Source of the DNA: Dipylidium caninum
Taxonomy: Eukaryota > Platyhelminthes > Cestoda > Cyclophyllidea > Dipylidiidae
Reading direction: 5' to 3'
Length of the DNA stretch: 64,000 nucleotides
Assembly (NCBI GenBank): GCA_017562135.1
Contig: QEYB01000654.1
Span: forward strand, 806,001 to 870,000
In this document: one piece after another, positions 47,465 to 60,840 of the stretch
Layout of the letters: each line of letters begins with the position of its first letter
Numbering within the stretch: position 1 is the stretch's first letter
The notes under the pieces: generated by a model
Databases searched by the model: none
Told to the model about the DNA's origin: nothing
What the model saw: only the letters and a program-made list of their open reading frames with translations
Translations under genes and position numbers: made by a program

Positions 47465-50400
47465 ATGTCGGAAGGCCGTGCTCTTAATTCCGAAACTGCC
47501 GACCCTTCCTCACTTTCTGTCCCCGGTAAGGCCTTCGTCGGCATAACCGTCTTAACTATTTTTCGTAATATGTGAACCAACTTTTGGCCGTAAAGTAGTT
47601 TTCACGAATATTTGATACTTTAAATTAAATGACCGAAATCACTTCCTGTAGAAGTTGTAATTGTCGACTCTGCTCAGAAAAATGGTGAAAATGCAGAGCA
47701 GGAACAAAAACACAAGCATGGCAAACGGTCAAAGAAAGATCACGACTCTGCCGGGGCATTGCGTGAGTTGCGCTTTTTCTTTAGTCCGTTATATATTTTT
47801 TGTGTCTTCTTTCTGCCCTCTTTTACTCATATCAGAAAAGATTAAACATCACAGGAAACACAAAAAGGAGCGTGCTGAAACACGTAAGGCGCAAATCTTT
47901 GCTTACTAAATTTCAAATCACTGCCGTTACGCGCCACGATTCTACGATTCCTCATTTACCGATTACTAACCCCTCAGTTTCATGCACTGTTTATAGATTT
48001 CATCTTATTTTCTTTTTAATGCAGATCCTGAATCCCCTGATCAACAACACGTTATGTTTCTGTTGGGCGAACAACATGCTGAAGATGAGCCACGCCAACC
48101 ACCTGCGTTCGTCGAGTTAGATGAGCTTTATACCGACCCGACCACAGACAACCCACCGGAATGGAGAGAAGTGGCCAGGTGTGTTCAGGCAACATTTCCA
48201 CTAAATAATGCTTTCCTTTGTTGTCCTCTATCATGTGCACTTTTTTTTACCATTGAGATCCTGTCCTCCCTTATGCCACGGGTTATGGATAGTCGTGCAT
48301 ATTTTGACTTCAAACATCTGTTGGATAAGCACGCCTGTCATTTCGACCGATAAAACAATAAATTACTTTGCCGTCAGTCATACACACTAGTTTAGTACTT
48401 ATTTGTGCGTTGTTTAAAAAACGTTTTAACGCCTCCTTTAGGACCTTTTTCATGACCTTTCCAAATTTAGCCTCCATTCCTTTTGACCGTGTTCAAATGC
48501 ATCCACTTGACACGATGTTGCTAGTACGCGTATATTTTTCAATTTATTCTCTTACTGCCTCCGAAAGTATTATTTGAAAAAAAGATTGTCACTCAATTAG
48601 CAAAGAATTACTTCATTTAAATCCTCTTTAAGTTCGTACCCATCCTTAACATCTGTAATGTGAATTTTTTCATTACAATCCGTAATACATCAAATCTTCA
48701 TCATTATTCGTGTCAATGACGGCCTTGCCCATCCGTGGACGTAAAAAGTGAGACCTAAGTACACTAAAAACAACGGTTTTGTTAACTTTTTGGGGTATTC
48801 ACGGCTTTTGGCATTGCAGGGCTTATTTTAACATCTTTAATTTTTGAATCAATGGATTATTCACTTGTGATTGAGATTTGCTCTGTGCGTTGCAGTAAGT
48901 TGCCGGCCTGTCTGCTTTGAATCCTGTGCCATTTGAAGTTGTTTTGCTCTTCCATTCCTAATTTGTGTCAAGTAGATGCTGCTTTCAATGTTGCCATTTA
49001 TTGTTGTGAAGGCTTGGTTTTCATCGCGTGATCTTAGTAGACAGGCATATCTTTATACTTGATTTTGTGTACGCTTTAAAGTCTTTATTGCTGGTTGACG
49101 CTATAGTCACCCGCATAACTGCATTTGTGACCGAAGTGTTGCCAGTGTAAAACTTCCTCAGTTCATTTCACCTTCCAAAAATGACTAAAATTTATATCGT
49201 TTCCTGGCAAGTTGTCCCTTCCCCTTACCCTCTTCAGTCTCCTCGGACGCGCTAAATGCCACACCTTTCTTGGATTTCCTTTTTGTCTAAACTCGTAGGA
49301 TTGTGTACTAGATGACGGGAAATGACTGTTGAGGCAATAGTTGGTTAAAAACGAGTCTTGTTGGCGTCAAATTGTGTCTAATATAATTGAATAAGTGACA
49401 TTGTAATAAGTTTTTGTTTTCTTAATGATACCTTCAACTGTTTTCTGGACTCTTTCCTAGGGTTCGCAATCTACAGATGTTTCCTTTTCTTCCGAACTCT
49501 AATTTTCTGCCACTTGTTGATGTGAAAAGCACCACTTTTGGATTCGATTGAGCCTTTGCATCCACCTTTTTGCCTGTTGTATTCCAGCTGCCTCACCCAT
49601 CTTCCCATTCCTGTTTTCGAACAAGCTTTTATTTATATCCTCTGAGGATAATTAAATCTTGGCCAAAAATTTCTGCCGAATGGAATATTTGATTTTTAAG
49701 TCTAAACATGGATAATATGTTCGTGTGAAACGTGTTACGAGTTCGTGGCAAAATATTGTTCACCTTAGTACCCTAAAATATTCTCCCTCTGGTGGTTCGA
49801 TTTTTTCCCTACTCTCTCTCACCTTGAAACGACTGTAATATCCCTTCCTGGCTAATGGGTTTAACAATTTATTTCGACTTTTTTGGATGCGGCGAAAGGG
49901 AGGGGAATTATGAAATATCCTCTCTCGACTTCCACCCTTGAGTTTTTTGAGTATTTCGGACACTATTTGTCTTTTTCGGTCTTTTTTATTTGCCCCACAG
50001 GCACATTTAACAGTGACACTCGGTCTCCGTCAGTCCACTTTCTCCGCCTTCTCTCCTGTCCACCTTTTTTTAAACAAGTCCCTTTTTACCACCGCCTTCC
50101 CTCTCCCTCTCGCCTATTCGTGGTTAGTGTCGTTCAAAGAGTAAAATTTGGGGTTTTCGGTGGCGATTTTCTTAGTCCTGCTTTTTTACTCATCTTTTCT
50201 ATTGCTTCTAGTATGCTTTTATATTTTTGGCTTCACGGATGTGGCGATTTTTGTCCTATTAACAATCCTTACTTAAGTCGTTAATCGCTACCATCCTCAG
50301 TGGTTGAATTGGGCGCAAAAAGCCTCGTCCTCTATTAATTCTGCTCTCGGAGAGCTGACGCTCTTTCGCACTGCAGAGATGCAACGATCATACCAGTTTT

Positions 50401-53400
50401 CAGAATCACCAGTCTTTTTGTCCCACCTATGGCCATCGGGTAAACTCCCATCCCTTCTTGCCGTTCCCTGTTCGGTTGTTGATCGAAAGTGGTTTATGCA
50501 AGTCCATTCGCGTAAACCACCTCTAAGACTAGGATACCTTGTGGTTTCGTCCGTCCCACAAATGCCAGCGTCATTGCTCCCTTATCCTCCCTCTACCCCG
50601 TCTTCTTGCCTCCCCCACTTCCCCTCTCAGATTTTATCCTTTTCTTTTCCCCAGTTCGGTTGGAAAGTAGGTATAAAGAAGGTGTGGCCATCACTTCTTA
50701 TAAAAGAGGTGAAATAGTAGGAATATAGAGCAATTGTCCTGTCTTTTTTCTCATTCTTCTCGCTTTAATGTGTCCGGTTCGACATTAATCTGTGCCCCAT
50801 TCTCGTAAACAAAATCATGTGTTTATTTGTACCTATGTGTGTGTATGTGTGGCTTCTATTGCTGTTTACTATGGTGGCCTGCGCGCATTCCTCGTATATG
50901 CAATTCCTGTGTTCGTTTATTCCCACTTTTATCCTAATTTTCGCAGTTTGTCATCTCTTTCATCCCCTTTTCCCCTCACCGATGGCAGTGCTAGTAATAA
51001 CTCGGGTCCGCCTTAGACGACATCAGAAAGGCGTGAACAGCCCAACCGCCATACGTGAGACGTCCTCCCGGGGGCGGGCATCAAGATTGCGCTTGAGACA
51101 TGGGGACCGTGAAACACCCTCCTATCATAGTCAAGGCGATCTGCTGCCTTGCCTCCGTGGTCATCCACACTTAGTGCATTTGAGTATACTACTTAATTCC
51201 GAGGGAGGGAGAAAAACTCGCCAAACGATCTCCACACCTCAGAAGAATGTGCCTCTTGTAGCCTTGATTAATGTACTCGCCTCTGTGTGGATATTCTTCT
51301 GTTCTCAGGCCTCCGCTTTCTCTACCGACTGCAAGAAGTTGGTCGTGTCACTTTATGAGATGCTTTATTTTCCCCAGCCGTCCTTTACCCATCTTCAAGG
51401 AATCGCCTCTTTTTAACGCTAATTCTTCCTTGGAGTCGTCTTGACGTCTACTAACTCCATAATAGTTGAACCGAAGTTTCTGACATATGCCCCATACGGT
51501 CAGGAACGTTGACTCATCCACTCTTCGGTTGGGAAGGCTGTGAGATGAACCACACAATGTGAGAATCCTCCCTCAGCGGAGGCTCCTAACAATCATCTCC
51601 TTAACCGGAAAGGTGACCTCTTATGGGCGCGATTCTGTTGTTGGTGATATTCGTGGCGCACTCCTACACGTTTTAACTTGCACATGTCAATTTTTCCACC
51701 GCATGTGACCATTAGGACGAAGAATTGGGCTACACTGAAACCGGGTATCTTTAGTTTACGAACGCGTTTAGGTATTGAACTACGTCGACGTAGGTACTGC
51801 TACCGCCTGTCTCCACCCCCAAAGTCCATGTGAACCGGCGCAGTGTGGACAAAATTAATTAACGATGTTGGTGAACAAAGACATAAAAGGCCGAACAAAA
51901 GCCTCATAGATATTTGGTCGTATTTACGGGCCTCCCAGTCACGGTGGTTGGATGCTCAGACGTGGTGGGAAATGGGGATTGATTTGGGCAACTTTAGAGC
52001 GGCCGTACGCTCGGCAGATTTGCTAGGAGGCTGTAGCGGTTGCCTACGGCCACCCTCGCAGCCCCGGCGATTCGCGTCTTTGAGCATCTGGCCCCAGTGC
52101 GAACGAGGCATCTGCGTGGATGGGAATGGGTGCCAGGGGTTTCTAATTTGTCCTTTTTTATTCTTTTTGGGAAAAACTCCCGAGAGATGTAGACACTTTA
52201 CTATTCCCTGGACAGGAAAATCAAAAAAAAATGTTTTAGATTATAGTGGAGTCTTGTACCGCTTTTCGTTAGGCACGTTATTGGGGAGATGCACTACATT
52301 CTGTAATATATTCCCTCCAACTATTTTTATTTAGTTACACTACCGAATATAAAGTGTTTCTTAGAACTTTGACTTGTTTTCATTAAGCTCTAAACCTCAT
52401 GCAGTCGTATCTCCCATTCGAGACCTTGGAAAACAGGCAAATTTCAGTTGAAGGCAAACGGAATAGAGATTGCTTTAACCCTACTTCCCCCCCTCCCCCC
52501 CTCCGTCCACATAATCCATCCCTCCCTCCTCTTCGACCTCTTTTTCTCCCCACGTGTGTTTTCGAACTTTTCTCGGTGCCACAGAGCATTTAATGGTTGC
52601 TTTAAGGTAAGCTTAGAGAAAGGCTGTTTTTTTTTTCTCGTGATTGCAATGTGTCCCCATTCACGATAAGTTTTGTTGTGTATTTGTGTACCGTCGTGAG
52701 TTCTTCCGGACAATGGCGCAAGGCATTTGAGTGTAGGCGGCCAGTCAATTCCTCCTAACAATTTAGTCTAGTGCTTATTCCATCCCAATCCTGTGGCGCA
52801 TTGCATTTGAACAGGTAGCATTTCGCCTATTTGCCTTCTCCACTTGACCACCGCCACCGGGCCCCAAACCGGGTGTCCACTCCTGAGAGTCCCTTGCGAC
52901 TCGACGTAGTTTCTTCCGTGGAATTGAATCACGAACCCCCACTTCGAGAATGCGACTTTTAGCGGCACAATTCATCGATTTGTGGCTGTTCATCTGTCCT
53001 CGTTTTCTACGCTAATCGCAGTCCTTCAGGCGCATTGCTTTCGCTCTGCTCAAAATTGGACGAGGCTCCAACAGTGCGACGAGCGGCACCCATGGCCTCC
53101 ATCTGGTGTGCGCACAGACATGGGCTGCCGGCCGCTTTAGTCTGAGGCGATCTCAAGTGGGCAGTCCATTCAGCCGTCAGTCCAGCCTGCGGCCCACACC
53201 GGTGTTGAATTGAGGAGCAGTTTTAACCGACGGTAGAACCATTGCTATGGACGAGGTTTCTGTCTTCTCTGAGCTACAACCCTCCGATCACCTTGAACAT
53301 ATGCTCCTGGAACGCTTCAGTGTGGACTAGTGCCTGGTTGGCACCGCAGACACTGCCTTTCAAGGAGGCCAGACGAGGCAATAGGCGGACAAGTATACGA

Positions 53401-56231
53401 TTTGCCTGTTCAGAGCGTAGTTTATTCACCGAAACGAGACATTAAGGGCAGGAGGAGACGTTGTCCCGGACAGGCTGCAAAAGTGCAGATTTTCGGCACA
53501 CAAAATTGTTCCGAGAGGTAGGTCGTTCCGAGTAAAGTCAAACCGCCGCCAAACCTGCACATATGGAGGATACGAAATAACTGTATGATATGCTGTGCGT
53601 GCATGCGGTCACTCCGCCCCCATGCTGGGTGACTGGCCAAAAAAGCGGCCGTTGGAACTGTCTGGCTGTTGGCCACATGTCGTTAACTCGAGTGTGAATA
53701 ATTAGGCCTTAGGGAGCTTTATCCAGCAGCCTTCCAAAAGGCTGTTGTGCACATAACTACCTACGGACAAAAAGGCATTTGATCGAGACCAAACGAAAGG
53801 TCACATTTTTTGTCTACTGCTGTCACACCGATCACAACTGCCATCGCCTGGCATCCTACAACTGAGGTGGGGCGGTGGGTGCACAAACAACACACCACCA
53901 AGTGAAGCAGGCATCCAATTGCCTCCCGTACTTTCAACCATGGCAGTTAGAAGCTACCAATGCGTCGCGCGGGTTGTGAGGAAGAAGGCTGCACCAGGCC
54001 TTCTTTAACGCAATTCCTGTTCGCCCCATGCTGGCTCAGACGAAGGAGGAAAGAGAAGGGAGGGAGATGAGGAGGGGAACTGACCCTGCTGCTGGCTCCC
54101 CTCGTCTACTCTACCACCTCCTTGGTCATCGCGCCACTCAACACATTCTCAGACGGCGTCAAACCTCGTCAATTCTCCTCTCGTTGGCGATGGTGTCGAG
54201 GCGTGTGAACGGGACCCCTCACACTCGCCGCATTCCACGGCCAGACTGCATCTTGACGGAAAACACCGAGGGGCGAAGACGCAAAGAGGTCGTGGCGACC
54301 CTCGTCGAGTGCACTTCGTCCAACGAGTAGGTGCACTTTCGGAGGCACTCGCACACTCTCAAGGCGTCGAGCGTCGGGCGTCGAGCGCCGCTTGTCATGG
54401 CAACAACAAGTGCGAAGACGAAGGAAAGCGCACCAGGCAGACAACCTCCCCTCCTCTCCTCGCCTCTCCTTCATCGCCCAGCTGACGCGGCTTTGTGGAT
54501 GTTGATGCTGCGAGTGCAGGTCGACGCCGTGGAACATGTCCGCACGATGCAGTAACAAGGCTGGGGTCAGCCATCTCAAGGCGTCGAGGTGCACCTCCAA
54601 TCCACTTGTTTGGTGTCGGAGATGGGGAAGAAGGCTTCGGGAAGGAGGAGACAGAAGAATCCGTGTGTTGGCGGACAAGACGAGACGAGACGAGACGAGA
54701 CGAGACGAAGCGGGGAGGGGAGGGGAGAAGGGGAGTGCTGTGGTGTGGGTGTGGAGGCTGACTCGTGAGGCCGCTCAGCCACGTTCAGCCGTCGTGCTAT
54801 TTCTCGGGCTCGGAGGCGTGGAGGCGTCGTCACAGACAAATGCACGGAATAAATTAAATAAATTAGAGGCCTCACACCCGACCCAGTTGAATTTAGATCA
54901 AGTAGCAATTCGAGGTGGAGCAGATGGTTCATTCATCTCCACCCCCTCGCCCCTCTCGCCCCCCTCGTCCCTCGCGCCCCTCGCGCCGCACCCTCCACCG
55001 CCTGCTCTCTTCTCTGTCACGGCGTCGTTGGCGGAGGGGCTCATGGGGCCTGGCTTAGTTGCACGCCACGACGACAAGGAGGCGTCGAATTTGAATAAAG
55101 TTGCCATTTGGAGGGTGAGTGCACTTGAACACATCCTCCTCCTTCCGGGTGACGCCCCACACTCGCCCCGCCCCGCCCCCCCGTCCCCCTCGCTTGCTTG
55201 CCCCTCTCGTCTGAGTAGCACAGCGAAGCATCACTACTACGAGAAGAAGAAGAAGAAGAAGAAGAAGAAGGTGTGACGTCCTCTTCTCTTCTCTCTCTCT
55301 TCCTTCCACCTCCACCTTCACCTCCTCGTCCTCGTCCTCCCTTCGCCACCACTGCCGTCGGGTCGGTGACTGGCTCCCCCACTTGACTCCCCCACCACCA
55401 CGCCGAGGATGCGCACACTCGACTCAGGCTGAGCTCAGGACTCAGGCTCCCCAAATGCATGGCAAGGGCGTTGCTCCCTGCCATTTGCCTGCCTGCCTGA
55501 CTGGCTAACTGGCTGACCGCCCGACCGAGCGACTCCACACTCGCGGAAGTAAATGACAAGCCCCTGAGCCTGGTTGGTGTCAAGGTCGCGCAACTAGCTC
55601 ACGAGTTTGTGTGGGGTCAGAGAACGCGAAATTGAGTTGTCGACCTTGAGTAGTGAAGAGGGAAGGGCACGAGACGAGTTATTTCCCCCTTCCTCCATTG
55701 GAAATGGCGACTTTAACATCCATTGACGAAAAATGCCTTTTATAATGCATGCAGACTTATCCGACGCGTCGATAATTTTGCCCCTGAAGGTTTGTCCAAT
55801 GTTTGTCTCCGCGCCTCAGATCTCTGTTTTCTTTTTTCACCATCTCATGAGTTCCGAATGTGCCAGATGGTCCATTTTCCTTACTTTTGTTTTTTCTCGT
55901 ATTTGTCGGTTCAGTTGTAGCTTCCTCCTCACAAGCATTTGTTTTTCGCCTCTCCACTATTTCTCCTTCCTACTCGCCTCCTCCATCTGTTTTCTTTGCC
56001 TCCCTCTTATTCTATGCTGCTTGTTCATCTCTCTCAATGTCGTCTTCTTCTTCTTTTGCCACACCTCAAGGTGGATTAAGTACGAGGAGGAGGTGGAGGA
56101 GAGTGCAGACCGCTGGTCCAAGCCCCATGTCGCCATACAACCGCTTATGTCAGTTTTCGAGGTCCGCAGTTGTCTTGCCAAAGCTGTCATGTTATTGGAC
56201 TTGGAGGTGACTTCGTTAGAACTGGTGGCCG
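47465..56231 (+). CDS. SLC4: SLC4 family Na+-coupled bicarbonate transporter, 5' part only
   Basis: Exons 47465-47525, 47652-47762, 47836-47883, 48025-48178 and 56071-56231 join in phase to 178 aa plus one base, so the gene is cut before its membrane domain. SLC4 proteins move bicarbonate across the plasma membrane, with Na+ in the NBC/NDCBE branch. What is seen is the cytoplasmic band-3 N domain. A basic His-rich stretch (KIKHHRKHKKER) is followed by QQHVMFLLGEQ, VELDELY and EWREVARWIKYEEEVEE, then RWSKPHVA, VFEVRSCLAKAVMLLDLE. The His/Lys block ahead of the MFLLGE motif and the RW-KFEE-VE...RWSKP series point to the NBC/NDCBE branch rather than anion exchangers. The ATG lies downstream of a TATA-like box. 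A 7.9 kb intron separates exons 4 and 5. The next exon would start in phase 1. Confidence 0.88.
54676..54709. repeat. (GACGA)n pentanucleotide repeat
   Basis: About six tandem units of GAGAC/GACGA in the SLC4 intron. Confidence 0.9.
55241..55270. repeat. (GAA)10 trinucleotide repeat
   Basis: Ten GAA/AAG units in the SLC4 intron. Its poly-Lys reading is an artefact of the repeat. Confidence 0.92.
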
Positions 56232-56520
56232 GTGAGTACCTCCGCCTTTCTCCTTCTCTCCCACTCCCAAACCTTTCTTTGTGTTTCGCCCTCTTCCGTG
56301 GGTGGGGAGTGATTGTTTGGGCGCCTAGTTCATGCTTTCAGTACTTACTTCTCCCTACGCTGAACATTGGCCATGGTCGTCGTGACGAGTGGTGGGAAAA
56401 AAAGAGGACCACCCCCGATTTACCGGTAATTCTGTCCCCTCTTCTCATTTATTGCGTTCAGTCGAGGTCGGCCTCATACAAATTCGCATATCTCATAGGT
56501 AAAAAATTGGATTGGCTTAG

Positions 56521-56606
56521 GTGCACGAGCCGATGTGAAGTTGGGTGACATCTGCTTTAACATAAATCAATCCTGTTCGAGTGGACAACCTATCCCCGGC
56601 CCAGAG
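56521..56606 (+). other. Candidate sixth SLC4 exon
   Basis: Follows GGCTTAG and ends GAG before GTGAGG. It fits phase 1 in and phase 0 out and encodes KLGDICFN...SSGQPIPGPE. The short S-S-G-Q resembles the loop after the membrane-proximal helix of NBC proteins, but the expected hydrophobic motif before it is absent and the acceptor tract is weak. Confidence 0.25.
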
Positions 56607-58621
56607 GTGAGGCCTCCTGAAAGGGTGAGCATTTTCACGAAATGCCCGAGCCAGTGTCGTTCGCTGTATCTCTTTATATCGTCTGTAGCAGATACTCAGG
56701 GCGAGAAACATTCAGACGGGGCCAAGTCGACTCATCCTTGGTAATCCCTCTGTCTGATGCGCGATTATTTTTTGGGAGACGATTTCACCACCTTGAATGA
56801 AATGTCACTTTTAAATCCTGCCTCCTTCATCCCCTGTCTGGCTGGGAAGCTGACCCTCCTTGATTGATGTGCAGCGTCATAAAATAAGAACTTTAGGCAA
56901 TGCACTTCTAAGTGTTTGTCTGTTTGTTTGTTTTTCTGCATTTTCTCTGAATATCACACCAGTCCGATTTAAGGCTAACACATCTCTTAGTTTTCCACGC
57001 CGTCAAATCTAACCTGCAACCTGTCACCATTGACACATTGTTTTAGTTTGCGATAGTGCGGATTACTCGTTTGAGGTCAGAGTCGACAAGTGATGGCTTC
57101 GAGCTCTACTGGCTTCACTGCGCCTCTCACCCCCCATTGCGGTGTTACAGACCGGGTAATTCGTTAACATGTCGTGGTCGTACACTCCTGATCTGACCGC
57201 GCCGCCCGACTACGTACTCTTCACACGCAATCTCGACGAAAACAAAGTCTCATTCGACTCCCGAAAGTCGAGGCAACTTCCAACTGTGGGGGTGATGGGA
57301 GTAGAGGCATTTTGATAATCGCCAATCCCTGTCTTATCTGTTCTTCCTGAGTGTTTGAGCATTGTTTTTTTCTCTCTCCCTCTCTCCAAATTGCCTCTCC
57401 TCGTACATAATTGGGTTAGAGGGGTTGGAATGAGTGGGTGGCCACTCTCTCCACCCCCCGTTTGCATCGCCTAATGCGTCGTCTGTTGTCACAACTGACG
57501 ACGAGTGAGGGTGGAGGCGGAGGCACTACCGGTGTCGGGGGTTGTGGATTAGTGCAATGATTAAAACGGACACTACGTGATGGATGGTGGCTGTGGAGGG
57601 TGGAGAGAAGGTGGGAACCCTGTTCTCGTCGGGAAGCGGTGATCTTCCTCAAACCAAGTCCGCCTTACGTTGTAAGGTCAACTGTTCGGTCGTGTCCCGC
57701 TCAACCGGTTCGGGTCTACTTTTTGCAACTTCACCAAACAATGAGTGGGCTTTTTTTACTATTCTAAAAAAAAGTCAAGCTCGGTGTTAGTGTTATTCAC
57801 AGATCCTACTCCGCATGACCTTCCCATGCATTACCATGTACACACTGTTAGCTTGGGAGACGAATCGGATGCTCTTTTCATTCACAACTGACGAAGAAGG
57901 CACACATCCACGCCAGAGGAGTCAACTACCGAATTGCCTCGCCCAGCCCCGGTGTCTTGAAGTCCGATTTGACCTGCATTCTCCGTCCCCAGAGTCTAGA
58001 GACAGCGACTATCCACGCTGCTCAAAATGAGGTTATTCGCCCTTCCTTCCACCGAGGAGGCCCCTCGAGAGGACGTGAGATGCTGATCGTGTGACGTTGG
58101 ACTTTCTAGTCTCACCAAACCGCCGTCCTTCTCACCTACGCTTTTTTCATCCCGTCGCCAGAGGAGATATTCGGCGGGTTGGGGGGGGTGGTGGTGGTGG
58201 CATGACGACAGCGTTGTAGTGCATTAGTGCGTTTATTGCATGCATAAATTAATGAGCTTTGAGAAGGCGGCCACTCTTCTTTTCACTGGATGACGTTTGC
58301 AGATGTCATTTTTGTTGACCACTTTTTCTTCCTCCGTTCGGTTATTGCGTCTTTCTCGCTTTGGCATTACCCAAAATCCTAGCAATTAAAACCATGAAAA
58401 TTGGCCGAAATGACTGGTGGTGGTGTGGAGTTAATGGGAAAATTGACGCGGGGACTTATTTTGTAAATTTCCCACCCCGGAACCGAAAGACCTGTCTACC
58501 ACTGCTTTGGAGGACACCGAACTCGAGACTGCTTTTGGTTGGAGGTTTTTTACACACTGAGGAGGACATCAAATGTGATCTGGGCGTTGTTGGAGAGGGT
58601 GTACACAACGGAGGACAGAGA

Positions 58622-58660
58622 GGCGGAGGCGGAGGAGGAGGAGGAGGAGGAGGAGGAGGA
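58622..58660. repeat. (GGA)n trinucleotide repeat
   Basis: GGC-GGA followed by about ten GGA units. Confidence 0.92.
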
Positions 58661-58899
58661 AAAGGAGATAGACTCCACTATTTACCTACTGTCTATGCCA
58701 ATTACCACAATTTCTGGTGGCAGTGGTGATATCGCCGATACTGGTTGTGCCCATGCTTGTTTGTATTTCCGTTTATTTACGCACTATGGGCGTGGTGTTT
58801 CATGCCACCTTGAAATTCTATCGTAAATCACCGACTTAACTCTAATCAGCATGCAGATCATATAATTGACAAAGGTGTATAGTTTTCCACTTCATGTAC

Positions 58900-58968
58900 T
58901 TCGCAGCGGTGTGATTCGAACGAATAGTTGTAGGTCCATCGGTTAGCTTTTGTCTTCGGCCACTCCCA
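58900..58968 (-). other. Degenerate tRNA-like (SINE-like) segment
   Basis: On the minus strand an A-box-like TGGCCGAAGAC (58962-58952) is followed 30 bases later by a B-box-like GTTCGAATCAC (58921-58911). The T-stem does not pair well, so this is not an intact tRNA gene. A tRNA-derived SINE relic or chance are both possible. Confidence 0.25.
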
Positions 58969-60762
58969 GTGTACGCTGCCCGATCACGTGGTGCGCGATG
59001 TGAAAGACCAGGCTCGACGACAGTGAGTGATGTGGGCAGGGCGGGCGAGGGCGCATGCTTCGCGGAAGGCGGGAGACAACAGGTGCATCCGGCCGTCCTA
59101 ATTTTGGTCCGTCTCTTTTATCCGACCTTGCAGCCCATCCAACTTGACATTTCCTTGCCTCTTCCACCCATCGGCCCAACCAATCGCCCACCTTTTTGTC
59201 CACCCTCGCTGAGCTTCTGGCCACATTACTGCCCACTTAACTGAAATCACCTCTCTATAACACCCAAATTGGTAGGAGGAGCCGGCGTTGTCGTGTGTTA
59301 CTCCCATCTATTTGGCCACTTTCTACCCGTTTGTGTGTATGTCCGACTGAGGCCACGCGATTCGTGCATCCGAGTTTCCTTTGCGGCAGACGAGAAAGCG
59401 ACCGAAGTAGCACTGGCCGTCTCACTTCACACTTGCCCACCTCGTCCCCATGCTGATGCGTGTCCCCGCGGCAAGTCATTGCGGTTCTGGTGTTCACCCA
59501 TCAACTGTCCAAATGCCAGTGGGGCCGTAGGCGCCCCTGACAAGCGGTTACGACTGAGCTCCGACGAACACAACGGGTATTTGGTGAGATTGGGTGGCGG
59601 TGGAGGCGGTTACGTATGTCTAGACGTCCCTCTAAACACTCGTGCTTTTTTTTTCATCATGTCGACAGTCGTATCACTGGGTTTGCACACTATCTTATAT
59701 GCGCTAGCGTAAATAATTCACCAAACCCACAAAATTGCTAGGCGGCGTCTACTTCCAAAAAGGGAATTAACATCACTGGTAAAAGTATTAGGATTAGCTG
59801 TAACAGGAATGCGAATTTGACAACGAGATGGTAGTGGTAAACAACCGCACAAAAAACGTTGTAGATGATGTCTATCACACTGGTTAAGGTGATAACGAGA
59901 TGGTAGGAAGGGAAGACAACGTCATTCTGTACCGCGCCATCCTCCCCCCCCGCCCAAAGCTCCTGCCAAATTTACATTCTCGTGCGCGAGGGCAAACGTT
60001 TAGTGGAGTGGCTTTCCGTTTGTCGAATTTACCGCCTAAACTTGGCTATTTGTGCTAAAGTCTGCACTTGTCCACTACTTTGGCTGATCTTCATGTATGT
60101 TCCGCTCTCCCGAGGACTTTTACCACGCCATTCCTCCACGCTCCCCATCCGACCTGTTCAGATGAGATAAGCTGAAGTTTTGCGGTGGCCTCCGAGAATG
60201 GGTCTCGCATAGCATCTACTTACAGCGGTGTTAAGGTCCCCTGTTTTACTCAACCCAAAATGTGGGCAAGTAAAACCACGACGGCGGCGCCGATAAAGGG
60301 TAATTAGTAAAAATACCAACCGCCTGCCTGTCACCAAGGCACGTTGAAGTGCCAAAAGTTCAGTTCAGTTTGTCTTCCCCTCCCTTTCCCTTTTAATATA
60401 GGCTGTTTATCGTTGCGTTTTCATGACATCTAGTTACTAGGACGCCTTCCAAAATATTCTATTCATCTTTGACGTAGACTGAATGTTGGAGGAGGGGGGT
60501 GAGGGTGAATACGGTCGGTCAGATCGGATGGCTAAGTGGATAAATTCCCGGGAAGTAAGGTACAAATAAATGCTGTCATCCACAACTTTACATCAGCGTT
60601 GAATGTGTGAGGCGCCTGCGCCGTAAAAGTGCGGCGCGGAACCTCTCCCTCCCTTCCGCAGCCCCAGTGAACTTTATATCGGCCAAAAGTGCGCATGCTT
60701 TTGTCAGTCCACCCAACCAACTCGGCCCCATCGCGCCAAAGTGTGCAGCGTCGGTTGGCAGC

Positions 60763-60840
60763 ATTCATCCATTCATTCATTCATCCAACCAACTACCGAC
60801 CGACCGACCGACCGTCCGACCAAACAGTCAGTCAGTCAGC
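60763..60840. repeat. Cluster of tetranucleotide repeats
   Basis: ATTC, GACC and CAGT units follow one another within 80 bases. Confidence 0.88.

Larger units (their letters stand above)
48179..56070 (+). other. 7.9 kb intron of the SLC4 gene
   Basis: Donor GTGTGT, acceptor CACCTCAAG. The first half (48.2-51.5 kb) is AT-rich and T-rich. The rest grows GC-rich with repeats at 54676-54709 and 55241-55270. Open frames such as 50304-50717 and 51843-52334 (+) show no family motif. No nested gene recognised. Confidence 0.6.

Noticed and set aside
51843..52334. 163-codon plus-strand ORF in the SLC4 intron
   Set aside because: Begins at GTG, has no recognised domain, and ends in Phe/Ile-rich noise.
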